This document shows, one piece after another, positions 43,166 through 52,851 of a stretch of DNA of 64,000 nt. The DNA is from Gemmatimonas phototrophica. Lineage in GTDB: Bacteria > Gemmatimonadota > Gemmatimonadetes > Gemmatimonadales > Gemmatimonadaceae. The notes under the pieces are model-generated. The model did not search any database and was not told the origin of the DNA. It was given only the letters and a program-made list of their open reading frames with translations. Made by a program: the position numbers and the translations under genes. Location of the stretch: NCBI RefSeq assembly GCF_000695095.2, contig NZ_CP011454.1:3224001-3288000 (forward strand), written 5' to 3'. The first letter of the stretch is position 1. Each line of letters opens with the position of its first letter.

Positions 43166-43534
43166 ATGGAACGACTCTTTCTGACGATCGGCGCCCTTTC
43201 CGCGGCCATCAGTGTGGCCGCCGGCGCATTTGGTGCCCACGCCCTGCGTGAGCGGGTTGAACCACGCCTCCTGGAAGTGTTCGAGACTGGTGCTCGCTAC
43301 CAGATGTACCACGCACTGGCGCTCCTCGCCGTGGCGTGGGTGGCAGGTCGCTGGCCCGGGACGCTGAGCACCGCCAGTGGCTGGCTCTTTGTGGCCGGCA
43401 CGTTGCTGTTTTCCGGGTCGCTGTATGCCATGACCCTCACCGGCGTGCGCGCCTTGGGTGCCATCACGCCGATAGGAGGCGTGTGTTTCATAGCCGGATG
43501 GGTGTGCCTCGCGCTCGCCATCCGCGCGCAGTGA
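43166..43534 (+). CDS. DUF423 family membrane protein
   Basis: A 122-residue protein with four membrane helices. The DUF423 signature is GAFGAHALRERVEPRLLEVFETGARYQMYHALALL at about residues 20-55. The family is widely conserved with no proven biochemical role. ATG 43166 is chosen because the family start MERLFLTIGAL follows. Its stop overlaps the GTG of the next gene (GTGA), so the two membrane proteins are co-translated. Confidence 0.9.
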   Translation: MERLFLTIGALSAAISVAAGAFGAHALRERVEPRLLEVFETGARYQMYHALALLAVAWVAGRWPGTLSTASGWLFVAGTLLFSGSLYAMTLTGVRALGAITPIGGVCFIAGWVCLALAIRAQ

Positions 43535-44313
43535 ACGCCCCCACGGCGACCCAACTCATCGCCATTGCCGCTGTCTCCGCCATCAGTGGCGCCGTGAACT
43601 CCATCGCCGGCGGGGGAACGCTGCTCACCTTTCCTGCGCTGCTGGGGCTGGGCGTGACGCCGGTGGCGGCAAACGCCACGAGCACGGTGGCGCTGTGGCC
43701 AGGCTCATTCGCCAGCATGATGGGATATCGGCGGGAACTCGAAGGCGCCGAGCGCTGGGCCGTGAAGCTGGCGATTCCCAGCTTGCTGGGCGGGCTCACC
43801 GGTGCCGGGCTGCTCATGGCAACCAGCGATGAACAGTTCCGCGCCATTGTGCCGTGGCTGGTGTTTGGCGCCACCTTGTTGTTCGCGTTTCAGGCGCGGT
43901 TCATGAAGTGGCTCCGGCACTATGTTACCGAAGTCCCGCATGGACCGGCACCCATTGAGCCCACGCGCGGCATGATCATCGCGCAGTACTTCGTGGCCAT
44001 TTACGGCGGCTACTTCGGGGCCGGCGCCGGTATTGTCATGCTCGCGACGTTCGGACTCATGGGGATGACCAACATCCATCGCATGAATGGCCTCAAGAAC
44101 TTCAATGGCATCTGCTTCAACGGGATAGCCGCCATCACCTTTGCCCTCAAGGGACTGGTGAACTGGCCGATTGCTCTGGTCATGGCAATCGGGTCAAGCG
44201 TGGGCGGCTACATGATGTCCGGGCTGGCGCAGAAGGTTCCGCAGGCGTGGGTGCGGGGAGCCGTGTCGCTCATTGGCATTGGCAGCGCGGTCTGGCTCTT
44301 TCTTTCGCGGTAG
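43531..44313 (+). CDS. TSUP (TauE/SafE) family sulfite/anion permease
   Basis: A 260-residue protein with eight membrane helices and the two-repeat architecture of TauE/SafE permeases: repeat 1 AISGAVNSIAGGGTLLTFPALLGLGVTPVAANATS and repeat 2 YFGAGAGIVMLATFGLMGMTNIHRMNGLKN, both with the Gly-rich loop and the Asn/Thr positions. The family exports or imports sulfite, sulfoacetate, taurine-derived sulfonates or other anions; the specific ion is unknown. GTG 43531 overlaps the DUF423 stop codon. It is convergent with the GGDEF protein gene 27 bases away. Confidence 0.9.
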   Translation: MNAPTATQLIAIAAVSAISGAVNSIAGGGTLLTFPALLGLGVTPVAANATSTVALWPGSFASMMGYRRELEGAERWAVKLAIPSLLGGLTGAGLLMATSDEQFRAIVPWLVFGATLLFAFQARFMKWLRHYVTEVPHGPAPIEPTRGMIIAQYFVAIYGGYFGAGAGIVMLATFGLMGMTNIHRMNGLKNFNGICFNGIAAITFALKGLVNWPIALVMAIGSSVGGYMMSGLAQKVPQAWVRGAVSLIGIGSAVWLFLSR

Positions 44314-44340
44314 CCCGCCACGGCTCACGCCGCGCCATCG

Positions 44341-45879
44341 TCATGCCGCGCGCGCGGCTTTGCGACGCGACTTGGTGTGGTATTGCACCGCATCTGCCTC
44401 CTTGAGCAGCTCTTCGAGCGAGGTGTGCCCGCCAGTGAAGTACGCCGCACCAAAGCTCGCGGCCAGCGCCCACGCCGTGGCAGCATCATTGGAACGGGCA
44501 GCGTTCACCTCGTGAAGCGCCGTCTCCAGCCGCGCGAGAATGCGTTCGACCTCGCTGGCCCCAACGCCGCTCACAAACACGGTGAACTCGTCGCCCCCGA
44601 GGCGCGCCGTGAGGTCGGCACTGCGAAACACCTGCGACATCACGGCGGCCATTTCGCGCAGCGCCTCGTCACCAGCGGCGTGCCCGAAGGTGTCGTTGAT
44701 GCTCTTGAAGCGATCCAGATCACCATAGAGCAATGCGCACCGCTCACCGCTCGCCCGTGCTGCCGCCAGACGATGCCTGGCCGACTCCATGAAGCCTCGA
44801 CGGTTCAACAGCCCGGTCAACTCATCGCGCTCGGTGAGGAAACGCAATTGCTGTTCGGCTGCCCGCTGGGCCGTGACATCGGTAAACGTGGTCACGCCGC
44901 CTGGGCGGTCGTCGAAGTCGTCTGCGTACATGGGGCGCGCATTCATGGACAGATCGCGCACCCCGCCGTCTGTGCGGTGAACGCGCAGCAGCTCTCCGTC
45001 CACCCGTTCTCCCTGCCGAGCACGGGCCACGGGCAGGCTATCCGGGGCGATGTCCTCGTCGGTTTCGCCTGACAGGCGCCACCCTTCGTGACGCGGAGTG
45101 TGCCCCAACAACTCATCGTCGGTCAACCCGAGGATACGGAGTGCACTCTCATTCCACGCCACCACCCGCCCCTCGCGATCCTCCACCAGAACGCCTTCGG
45201 CGAGGGAGTCAATAACCGCACGGTGCAACGATTCACGCGCCGCCAGCGAATCACGGAGCTGCCGCTCGCGCGTCACATCACGCCCCACGGCGACAAACAC
45301 TTCCGGATACTGGTAGTGGTCCCGCTGCACCACGATGGTCAGATGCAGTGGCATCGGGACATCGTCGGCATTGCGCCAATCCACTTCCTGTTGCCACACC
45401 CCGCTATCGAGCACTGCAGGGATTCCCTCACCGCGAACCAGCGCCGCGCTTTCCGGTGTGAGGTAGCGCAGTATCCCAAAACCACGACACGTCTGTACCC
45501 GAGGGGCGCGGGCGAGCGCAGCCGCATTGGCGTACGTCACCTCGCCATCCAGGGCGATCATGACCACCGGATCAGGGAGGGCGTCGATGACCGTGGCAAA
45601 TCGTTTCAGGAGGTCCACGTCCAGGGACTTCTCCGCCAGTTCTCCCTGCACATCCTGTAACCGCCGAGAGAGCTGGGCCTGCACCGTAAACCCGGTCTCC
45701 CGGGCTCGGCGGACCTCGTCACGGTGCTCCCGCAAGTCCTTCTCGAGCGCTGCGCATTGAAGATCGCGCGCCTCGACAGCCTCCTTGAGGGCGATGGTCG
45801 AGCGATGTTTCGCTCGAAAGGCCCACCAGGCGAGACCTACGCCAACGGCGGCGGCGATGTAAGGAACGAAAGGGGGCAT
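44341..45879 (-). CDS. Membrane-anchored PAS-GGDEF diguanylate cyclase
   Basis: A 512-residue protein with an N-terminal membrane helix (about 5-22), a coiled coil (25-75), two PAS domains (about 85-200 and 215-335) and a GGDEF domain (about 345-505). The active-site motif is intact (LGGDEF, near residue 426) and an RxxD inhibitory site (RSAD) lies five residues ahead of it, so it should make cyclic di-GMP and be product-inhibited. The family motif of the nucleotide pocket (DRFKSINDTFGHAAGDEAL) is also present. No EAL domain. PAS domains probably set activity by an unknown ligand or redox state. Monocistronic by position. Confidence 0.9.
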   Translation of the reverse strand: MPPFVPYIAAAVGVGLAWWAFRAKHRSTIALKEAVEARDLQCAALEKDLREHRDEVRRARETGFTVQAQLSRRLQDVQGELAEKSLDVDLLKRFATVIDALPDPVVMIALDGEVTYANAAALARAPRVQTCRGFGILRYLTPESAALVRGEGIPAVLDSGVWQQEVDWRNADDVPMPLHLTIVVQRDHYQYPEVFVAVGRDVTRERQLRDSLAARESLHRAVIDSLAEGVLVEDREGRVVAWNESALRILGLTDDELLGHTPRHEGWRLSGETDEDIAPDSLPVARARQGERVDGELLRVHRTDGGVRDLSMNARPMYADDFDDRPGGVTTFTDVTAQRAAEQQLRFLTERDELTGLLNRRGFMESARHRLAAARASGERCALLYGDLDRFKSINDTFGHAAGDEALREMAAVMSQVFRSADLTARLGGDEFTVFVSGVGASEVERILARLETALHEVNAARSNDAATAWALAASFGAAYFTGGHTSLEELLKEADAVQYHTKSRRKAARAA

Positions 45880-45952
45880 AAATGGAGAGGTAGGAAACCT
45901 GCCCGTGGAAGTGTCGGCGCCTCCCTTTCGTCCCTGAACTCCGACGCGGTCG

Positions 45953-46867
45953 CTACTTGACCGAGATCTGCTTGATCATGCCGTGCGCAAGGTGCGGTTT
46001 CCCATCTTTGGCATCCGGGTCAAAGCAGATGAAGGCATACTCACCGGCGGGAATGTCCACCGTGAGATACACCGTATCTCCCGGCAGAATATCGGTAATG
46101 CCGCCCATGGGCATACCCGGCGGCGGGCCGACCGGCTTCTCCGCAAACATGGCCATATCCATGGGTTTTTTGCCGGGCAGCAACTTCGCAAAGAAGAACT
46201 CGTGCGGCTGCGGGCCGGCGTTGGTCACCGCGATGATGTGCTTTCCGGGCGTGAGCGGCTTGGAGAAGGCAAAGTCGTAGTCGCTGAGGGTGAGCGTGAT
46301 ATCGGCCTTGGGCGCCGGCGCCGTGTTCTTGGACGGCGTCACCTTCAGGTCCTTGATCATGCCCTTCATGATGTGCGGTGCCCCATCCGGGCTGGGGATG
46401 ACACAGAACGCCACGTAATCACCGGCCGCGAGTACGCTGGTGAATTCCGTCACGCCGGCGGAGGCATTGGGGCCGCCCACCGGCCGCATCCACTTTGGCG
46501 GCGGGCCGCCAGCCTTGAGCCAGCCAAGAACATCTTTGCCACTCTTCCCGGACTCAACCTTCACCAGATACACATGGTGCAACTCTTTGCCCTTGTTGCT
46601 CAAGCGCATGGTGGTGAGGCCGGCCGGGATGGTGGTCGGCATATCGAACGCGTAGTCGGTGGTAACGATATTCACGACGTTGGCACCGGCAATGCGCGAC
46701 GCCGCCGCCGCCGATGTGCCCGTGTGACGCGTTGTGCTGTTCGCGACCGCGCGCTGCGCATGGGCGGCCGTCGCGCTGCACAACAAGAGAACGGCCGCCG
46801 CCATCGCGCGGGAATGCGCGCCGGTTGTGTTGGAGATTGACAGCCCGCGCAGGCAAATCGATGACAT
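45953..46867 (-). CDS. Secreted tandem cupredoxin-like protein
   Basis: A 304-residue protein starting at ATG 46867 (the frame is open 30 codons upstream) with a signal peptide cleaved near AHAQRA. It holds two similar halves, about 55-190 and 205-304. Each half has a His early in the domain (ELHHVYLV; QPHEFFFA) and a late Cys-x(n)-His-x(n)-Met arrangement (FCVIPSPDGAPHIMKGM; ICFDPDAKDGKPHLAHGM), the order of type 1 copper ligands. Both halves end in GMIK followed by a hydrophobic strand. Probable periplasmic copper or electron-carrier protein, or a structural cupredoxin fold without copper. Single gene. Confidence 0.65.
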   Translation of the reverse strand: MSSICLRGLSISNTTGAHSRAMAAAVLLLCSATAAHAQRAVANSTTRHTGTSAAAASRIAGANVVNIVTTDYAFDMPTTIPAGLTTMRLSNKGKELHHVYLVKVESGKSGKDVLGWLKAGGPPPKWMRPVGGPNASAGVTEFTSVLAAGDYVAFCVIPSPDGAPHIMKGMIKDLKVTPSKNTAPAPKADITLTLSDYDFAFSKPLTPGKHIIAVTNAGPQPHEFFFAKLLPGKKPMDMAMFAEKPVGPPPGMPMGGITDILPGDTVYLTVDIPAGEYAFICFDPDAKDGKPHLAHGMIKQISVK

Positions 46868-47041
46868 ACAGTCCCCGTGGAGTGAACGTAGTGATGAGGA
46901 AGGCGAACGGTGCCGCGCGAAACGGCGGCGTACTGTTGCTGGGCGCATCCCTGCCACGAGGTCTACGCAGACGTCAAGCTGCAGGATTCAGCGGGCGTTT
47001 CCCAATGAAGGATCGTTCAGACAGCGGAAGCGTACACAGCC

Positions 47042-48475
47042 TTACCCTGCGTACGCGTTCACCATCACGGGGGTGGGTTCGTCCAGCGACGTGGTGATCA
47101 GAAAGAGCCGGGACGCACGCAAGGGCGCGATACGCCGAAGCTGCCGATAGCCGATCGTCGTACCGGAGGCAACGACAGGCCCGTCCGCACGATCCTCGTG
47201 CAGCTGCCACGCCGTAATGTGCTGCCCCTGCTCGATGCGCTCGCCGAGCTCAAGCACCGTGATGGGGGTACGCGACGATACACGCAGCGCGTGCACCCGA
47301 CGGTGTGCGTCGAGTGCCGTTCCGGTGCCCTCCGCGCTGAGGAGGCGTTGCGTACGCAAGGCCTTGAGCGCAGCCGCCATGCCGTGCAGGCGTTCCACGT
47401 CCGTGGTGTGAAATAGCCCCTCACGTGTTGGCGGCACGTTCAGCAGCAACTTGGAATTGCGCCCCACGCTGGTGAAATACAACGAGACCAGATTCTCCAC
47501 CGACCGAACCTGCGCATCTTCGGCCGCATGATAAAACCAGCCGGGCCTGATGGAGACGTCCGTCTCGCCGGGACGCCACACGTCACCGTCGGCGTGTCCT
47601 TGCTGTAGCGCCGCGATGACATCATCGCCGCTGGCGCCGATATACGGGACCGCCGATGACCGAATCGTACTCCAGCACGTTTCCCCGGCCACTCCACGCT
47701 CGTTGCCAATCCAGCGCACGTCTGGCCCCGCATCGGAAAAGATCACGGCCCGGGGTTGGCGCTCCCGCACCAGCCCCCAGATGCGTGGCCAGTCATACGT
47801 CTGACGCTTGCCATTGGGGCCCTCGCCGTTGGCACCGTCAAACCACACCTCCTGCAACTCTCCATAATTGGTGAGCAATTCGGTGAGTTGTGCGATGTAG
47901 ACGTCGTTATACCGTGGCGTATCGCCATAGGTGGGGTGATTCTGATCCCACGGGGAACAGTAAAGCCCCGGCTTGAGGCCTTCGGCGCGACAGGCGTCCA
48001 CGAACTCGCGCACCACATCGCCTTTCCCGTTCTTCCATGGGCTCGACACGACCGAGTGGGTCGTCGTGGCCGTTGGCCACAAACAAAACCCGTCGTGGTG
48101 CTTGGCCGTGAGGATCATGGCCTTGGCACCGGCGGCCCGGGCCGCGCGGGCCCATTGCCGGGCATCAAGCCGAGTCGGGTTGAACAGCGCCGGGGATTCC
48201 GTACCGTCTCCCCATTCCCGATCAGTGAAAGTATTGACGCCGAAATGGACAAACATCGCCACTTCGTCTCGCTGCCACACCAACTGCTCGGCCGTCGGGC
48301 GCGGACGGAGGGCCACGGGGGTCGCCTGCAGCGCCGAGGGGATCACCAGGCTCCCCACCGCGCCGGCGCCAACCACCGTGAGAAAGTCGCGGCGGCTGCA
48401 GTGGAAACCCGCGGCGTGTGAGGAGCCGGGCGCACCCGGCTGCAGACGAACGGTAGGAAACAGCGGTGAGATCAT
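47042..48475 (-). CDS. Alpha-L-fucosidase, GH29 family, Tat-exported
   Basis: A 477-residue glycoside hydrolase. ATG 48475 is chosen because an AGGG ribosome site lies just upstream; a second candidate is six codons earlier. A twin-arginine signal (SRRDFLTVVGAGAVGS) lies at about residues 28-43, unusually far from the N-terminus. GH29 motifs are WQRDEVAMFVHFGVNTFTDREWGDG, ILTAKHHDGFCLWPT and the nucleophile strand EVWFDGANG with the catalytic Asp near residue 210. The C-terminal part is a beta-sandwich. It cleaves alpha-linked fucose from external glycans. Single gene, with no fucose transport genes nearby. Confidence 0.9.
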   Translation of the reverse strand: MISPLFPTVRLQPGAPGSSHAAGFHCSRRDFLTVVGAGAVGSLVIPSALQATPVALRPRPTAEQLVWQRDEVAMFVHFGVNTFTDREWGDGTESPALFNPTRLDARQWARAARAAGAKAMILTAKHHDGFCLWPTATTTHSVVSSPWKNGKGDVVREFVDACRAEGLKPGLYCSPWDQNHPTYGDTPRYNDVYIAQLTELLTNYGELQEVWFDGANGEGPNGKRQTYDWPRIWGLVRERQPRAVIFSDAGPDVRWIGNERGVAGETCWSTIRSSAVPYIGASGDDVIAALQQGHADGDVWRPGETDVSIRPGWFYHAAEDAQVRSVENLVSLYFTSVGRNSKLLLNVPPTREGLFHTTDVERLHGMAAALKALRTQRLLSAEGTGTALDAHRRVHALRVSSRTPITVLELGERIEQGQHITAWQLHEDRADGPVVASGTTIGYRQLRRIAPLRASRLFLITTSLDEPTPVMVNAYAG

Positions 48476-48547
48476 GTCCCTAATCTGTCGCACGAATGCA
48501 TGGGCGCTACCTCACCAAACAACCTGCCGGACGGGACGTGTGGTGGC

Positions 48548-48952
48548 CTACGCCGCCAGACTGGGCAGTTGCACGATGTACTGGGTGCCAACATTCCCGC
48601 GTCGCTCTACGTCCACACGGCCACCAGCATCGCCAATGGCGTGGTGTACCAGCGCCAGGCCGAGATCCATCACCTCGGCTTCCCCCGACGAGCGTGTCGT
48701 TGCGAACGGATCCTGTTCACGCGAAAGGACCACCCTTCCCACCTCGATAATCGTCCGGGTACGACGACCGTCACCTCGGGTCACGTCTCCCAGACCGTCA
48801 TACGCGCACAGGGTGACGGTTCCGCCAACGGGCATGCTGTCGCGCACCAACAGCGCCAGATGAATCAGCACTTGCTCAAGTCGCGCGGACTGCACGAGGG
48901 GGCGTCCACTCGACGTATTCAAGACGTCCAGGGAGACCTGCGCCCCCAGCAA
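48548..48952 (-). CDS. C-terminal half of a histidine-kinase-like protein (ATPase-like domain), split by amber stop
   Basis: Residues in this 134-codon frame look like a degenerate HATPase domain: the ARLEQVLIHLALLVRDSMP stretch corresponds to the N-box helix of sensor kinases but lacks its key Asn, and the G-box is not recognisable; GDAGGRVDVERRGNVGTQYIVQLP resembles the final strands. The same frame is open upstream to the TAG at 49019-49021 and then runs without a break into the gene half at 49019-49621. On its own it has only a TTG start at 48952 and no ribosome site, so it is most likely the untranslated tail of a pseudogene, unless the stop is read through. Confidence 0.5.
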   Translation of the reverse strand: MLGAQVSLDVLNTSSGRPLVQSARLEQVLIHLALLVRDSMPVGGTVTLCAYDGLGDVTRGDGRRTRTIIEVGRVVLSREQDPFATTRSSGEAEVMDLGLALVHHAIGDAGGRVDVERRGNVGTQYIVQLPSLAA

Positions 48953-49018
48953 CGTGGGAAGCGTCTCATCGAGGTGGGTCAGGACTTCGTGGACGTTGGC
49001 TGGCGTTGATGACGTGCC

Positions 49019-49021
49019 CTA
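49019..49021 (-). other. In-frame TAG separating two halves of a kinase-like gene
   Basis: The amber codon ends the N-terminal half after LGSLEAS, and the frame stays open for 157 more codons. If it were read as an amino acid, the full product would be ~357 residues with membrane helices, a dimerisation-like helix pair and an ATPase-like domain in the normal order. Confidence 0.6.
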
Positions 49022-49621
49022 GCTGGCTTCGAGTGAGCCGAGTAAGCGAAGCCGTTGCGACGTGCGCGTGCTGACCGTGCGCATGTGGGTGAGCACCTGC
49101 CGGCCGTGGATGTCGGTGATTTGCGGCGCGAGCAAATCGGCGCCATCACCCAGGGCGTGCACCACATCGGCGACCTCGGCCGCCAACGCCGTTGACAGCT
49201 GTGCCACCAGCTGCTGGCGCTGCATCCGCTGGGATTCCTGTTGAGCCTCCAGCAATTGCCGGGCATGCTCGACGAGTTCCTGTTGTCCCTTGCGGTAATT
49301 CCGTAACGTCGCCCAGAGGAGGTATGTACACAGACCGAGGCCGAAGACGGTCAGCAGTGTGGATCCGACATCGAAAAGAACGGAGGGCTCCCGTGTTTCG
49401 TCGGCAAGTGAAATGACACCAACACGCCGCAACCAGTGCCCCACGACGGCCGCCGTCAAATGAGCCGTCACGACCAGACCGAAGCCGCGACGTGTGTGCA
49501 AGAACAGCGCGGAAAGGGACAGTGCCAACGCCAGCCCCCCCCACCGCAGCGCTTCTTCGCGCGCCACCATCTCGGGCACTGGGAGTTCAACAGGCATCCG
49601 TGAGAGTGTCGTACTTTTCAT
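49019..49621 (-). CDS. N-terminal half of a membrane histidine-kinase-like protein
   Basis: Start ATG 49621 has a GGGAG ribosome site. The 200-residue product has three or four membrane helices (about 20-110), a short coiled coil rich in Gln/Glu/Arg and a helix pair resembling the HisKA dimerisation domain (LSTALAAEVADVVHALGDGADLLAPQ), where the phospho-accepting His is replaced (a Glu or Asp stands in its place). The protein ends at an in-frame TAG exactly where the ATPase domain should begin. Either a decayed sensor kinase or a truncated membrane protein kept for another use. Neighbours are unrelated. Confidence 0.55.
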   Translation of the reverse strand: MKSTTLSRMPVELPVPEMVAREEALRWGGLALALSLSALFLHTRRGFGLVVTAHLTAAVVGHWLRRVGVISLADETREPSVLFDVGSTLLTVFGLGLCTYLLWATLRNYRKGQQELVEHARQLLEAQQESQRMQRQQLVAQLSTALAAEVADVVHALGDGADLLAPQITDIHGRQVLTHMRTVSTRTSQRLRLLGSLEAS

Positions 49622-49778
49622 CCGTCTCCCGTAGTGCTCCCGCATGGGATCTTGGTCCAACTGTCGGCCCGGCGGGTCACAAACCTGTTGGTCTCACACC
49701 AGCAGGTGGTGCGGGCACTATCTTCACACTATTCAAGTGATTCCCCTGTCTCCGTTCACTGCGCCCCGGAGTTCCCCC

Positions 49779-50087
49779 ATGTCCGATCAGAATACCGCGA
49801 CCGCCGAACACCGCTCCTGGCAGTGGGACCTTGTGCTGCAGTATGAAGATGGCTCGCTCCCCGCGTCCGCCTGGCACGAAGCCACGTTGACGGTCGTCAC
49901 GCAGTGGTACGTCAAGAATCTCCCGGAAGCGCAGGCGCGTGCGCGGTATGCGCAGTACTACCACCGCAATCGTCGCCGACTCACCAACCGACTCAGCGGT
50001 GCCAGTGTGGATATCGCGGCGCTGGAAGCTATTGACCAGATCTGGGAATCGTTGCTGGTCCGGGCTCTGAACGCGAAGTCGGCGTAA
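49779..50087 (+). CDS. Small protein of unknown function
   Basis: A 102-residue acidic-to-neutral, soluble protein without signal or membrane segment. ATG 49779 comes after GGAG seven to ten bases upstream; the open frame before it is not needed. Composition is Ala/Tyr/Trp/Gln-rich with a Trp-rich start (HRSWQWDLVL) and a helical Arg-rich middle (YHRNRRRLTNRL). I recognise no family. It is followed by a hairpin shared with the gyrA 3' end. Confidence 0.55.
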   Translation: MSDQNTATAEHRSWQWDLVLQYEDGSLPASAWHEATLTVVTQWYVKNLPEAQARARYAQYYHRNRRRLTNRLSGASVDIAALEAIDQIWESLLVRALNAKSA

Positions 50088-50100
50088 CCAGAGAGCACAA

Positions 50101-50134
50101 CGGAGCCCGTCCCGTGGTCATGGGCAGGGCTCCG
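50101..50134. terminator. Terminator hairpin between small protein gene and gyrA
   Basis: Arms 50101-50108 and 50127-50134 are complementary (8 bp) and extend with inner CCC/GGG pairs. It sits between convergent genes. A second hairpin (about 50146-50153 against 50162-50169) lies closer to the gyrA stop. Confidence 0.6.
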
Positions 50135-50187
50135 CAGTGGTCGGGCTGCCGGTGCGTGACCGACCGGCAGATTGAATGAGCGGGAGA

Positions 50188-52647
50188 CTATTCGTCGGAT
50201 GTTGCAACAAATCCAACGGAGGTCATACCACCCGGCCATTCACTCAATTGCGTGGCCTTGATGGCACGGCCCACGATGGGCAGCTCTTGAAGGTCGGCGG
50301 CCACACTGGTCCCGGCGCCTGTAATGAAGGAAGCTGCGGCCTCCACCGTGACCGGCACCAGTCCGACGACCGAGCCGGCTTTTTCCGCCGCGGCCACCAT
50401 TTGCACACCTTGTCCGCCACGGCCCTGCAGGGGGATGGCCTCCACCGCCACGCGCTTCACGTAGCCGGCGCTGGTCCCCACGCACACCTCCTGCTGTGGC
50501 CCCACGACCGCCATGGCCACGACCCGGTCAAAGTCCTTGAGCGTAATGCCGCGGACCCCACCGGCATCCCGACCCATGTCCCGCACGTCCGACTCGTGGA
50601 AGCGAATCACTTGCCCAAGCGCCGTCGCCAGCACGAGATCGTCCTGCCCGGAGGTGATTCCGGCGCCAATGATCCGATCGCCCTTGTCGAGCCGAATGGC
50701 CTTGATGCCCGCCAGTCGCGCGTTCTTGAATTCCTTGATGACCGTACGCTTCACCTGGCCGGTGGCCGTCACCATGGTGACAAACAGCGGATGTGAGAAG
50801 TCGCGAACAATGGCCCCGAGCACCGGCGCTCCTTGACGCGGCCACTCCACCACGTCCTTGAGTGGCGTACCGCGACCGCTGCGGGCGGCGGGGGGCAGTT
50901 CGCCACCCAGGATGCTGTAGGCCTGCCCATCCTGCGACAAGACGAGCATCGATTCCGTTTGACGCAACCGCCCCCTGACCATGGGCAGTTCGTCAAGCGG
51001 CAGGTCACGTTCGGCGGCGTCAGTCTTGCGCGCTCGTCCCGACGGCAGCGGGGCCTGCAACACCCGACCACCGTACGTCACCACTCCCACGACCTCGGCG
51101 TCGGCCACGGTTTCGGCAACCTCGGCCGCGGCTTCGGCAGTGACAATCTCCGTGCGCCGCGCATCACCAAAGCGATCCACAATTTGCGCCACCTCTTCCG
51201 CCAGCGCGGCCATGCGCATGGCCGGGTTGGCCAACAGGGTCATCAGCTCCTTGATGCGCGCCTTGAGTTCCTTGGCCTCGGTCTTGAGCGCCGTGACTTC
51301 CAGCCCGGTGAGCTTGGCCAGGCGCAGCGCGAGAATGGCGTTGGCCTGGATTTCCGAAAGCGCGTATTCCTTGCGCAGACGGGCCTGCGCCTGCTCCACA
51401 TCCTTGGCGGTTTTGATGAGTTGCACGATCCGGTCAATATCGTTGACCGCAATGAGCAACCCTTCCACGATGTGCAGCCGGGCTTCGGCCTTGCTCTTCT
51501 CGAACTCCGAGCGCTTCACCAGCACATCGTGCCGGTGCGCAATGAAATGATCGATCAGTGCACGCAGTCCCAGCTCGCGCGGCACCAGCCGACCATGCTC
51601 AGGCACCAGCGTGAGGTTGATGACGCCAAAGGTGGTTTCCAGCCCGGTGAGCTTGAAGAGGCGCTCCAGCAGCTTCTTGGGCTCTGCGTCGCGCTTGAGT
51701 TCAATCACCATGCGCAATCCTTCGCGATCGGATTCGTCGCGCAGGGCGCTGATCCCCACCAGCTTCTCTTCCTTGACCAAGTCGGCAATCTGCTCAATGA
51801 TGCGGGCTTTGTTGGCCTGATACGGCAGCTCCGTGACCACCAACTGGGCGCGCGAAGACCCCGGCTTGGCCTCAAGTACGACACGCGCGCGGTTGATCAG
51901 GCGCCCGCGCCCCGTCTCCATGTACTGCTTGATGGCCTCTTTCCCTACGATCAGTCCGGCCGTGGGAAAATCGGGGCCCTTTACAATCTTGCGCAGCTCG
52001 CTGAGATCAACGGAAGGCTCTTCAATGACCCGGATGATCGCCTTGCCAATCTCGCGCAGGTTATGTGGCGGCATGTTGGTCGCCATTCCCACGGCAATAC
52101 CACTCACGCCATTCACCAACAGGTTGGGAATGGCGGCCGGAAGTACCGACGGCTCCTGCAGGCGATCGTCGTAGTTGGGGACAAAGTCCACCGTGTTCTG
52201 ATCGATCCCTTCCAGCAGCGCCACACCAGGGGCCGCCATGCGCGCCTCGGTGTAGCGATACGCGGCGGCCGGGTCGCCATCAATGCTGCCGAAGTTCCCC
52301 TGCCCTTCAATGAGCGGATAGCGCAGGGAAAAGTCCTGCACCATGCGCACGAGGGCGTCGTAGACACTGCTGTCGCCGTGCGGGTGATATTTGCCCAGCA
52401 CGTCGCCCACGACGGTGGCAGCCTTCTTGAACGGACGCCCCGGCGCCAACCCCAGTTCGTTCATCGCGTACAGAATGCGCCGGTTCACCGGTTTGAGTCC
52501 ATCGCGTACATCGGGGAGCGCACGCGAGGTGATCACGCTCATCGAATAATTGATGAACGAATCACGCATCTCGTCGGTGACCTCACGCGGCATGACGCGT
52601 TCGCGTCGGGGCGTGGGCATGGGGGCAGCTTTGGTACGCGGGGGCAT
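50188..52647 (-). CDS. gyrA: DNA gyrase subunit A
   Basis: An 819-residue type IIA topoisomerase subunit that cuts and reseals DNA. ATG 52647 is preferred over the longest frame. The catalytic Tyr132 is in the [11 protein letters not shown] motif. The quinolone region is [20 protein letters not shown], with Ser93 and Asp97 in the positions of E. coli Ser83 and Asp87, so it is of the susceptible-type sequence. The C-terminal pinwheel is present, with a degenerate GyrA box (QGRGGQG against the consensus QRRGG(R/K)G), which identifies it as GyrA rather than ParC with moderate certainty. Likely expressed alone; gyrB is not in the window. Confidence 0.9.
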   Translation of the reverse strand: MPPRTKAAPMPTPRRERVMPREVTDEMRDSFINYSMSVITSRALPDVRDGLKPVNRRILYAMNELGLAPGRPFKKAATVVGDVLGKYHPHGDSSVYDALVRMVQDFSLRYPLIEGQGNFGSIDGDPAAAYRYTEARMAAPGVALLEGIDQNTVDFVPNYDDRLQEPSVLPAAIPNLLVNGVSGIAVGMATNMPPHNLREIGKAIIRVIEEPSVDLSELRKIVKGPDFPTAGLIVGKEAIKQYMETGRGRLINRARVVLEAKPGSSRAQLVVTELPYQANKARIIEQIADLVKEEKLVGISALRDESDREGLRMVIELKRDAEPKKLLERLFKLTGLETTFGVINLTLVPEHGRLVPRELGLRALIDHFIAHRHDVLVKRSEFEKSKAEARLHIVEGLLIAVNDIDRIVQLIKTAKDVEQAQARLRKEYALSEIQANAILALRLAKLTGLEVTALKTEAKELKARIKELMTLLANPAMRMAALAEEVAQIVDRFGDARRTEIVTAEAAAEVAETVADAEVVGVVTYGGRVLQAPLPSGRARKTDAAERDLPLDELPMVRGRLRQTESMLVLSQDGQAYSILGGELPPAARSGRGTPLKDVVEWPRQGAPVLGAIVRDFSHPLFVTMVTATGQVKRTVIKEFKNARLAGIKAIRLDKGDRIIGAGITSGQDDLVLATALGQVIRFHESDVRDMGRDAGGVRGITLKDFDRVVAMAVVGPQQEVCVGTSAGYVKRVAVEAIPLQGRGGQGVQMVAAAEKAGSVVGLVPVTVEAAASFITGAGTSVAADLQELPIVGRAIKATQLSEWPGGMTSVGFVATSDE

Positions 52648-52851
52648 TAACAGAACCGAAAGGGGTGGGGTTGCACGGCAAGACATCGCGGCAACCGCGT
52701 GGAACAATCAATAACTACAGTGACCGACAAACGACACAGCGCAGGCGAACCCATGGTGACTTTCACGGCGCCGCGGTCTCCTGCGATGGATTCCAGCGCT
52801 TGCCTTGACCGATCATATCCGCCTATGCAGTTTTGATACGTGCGTACAAAT

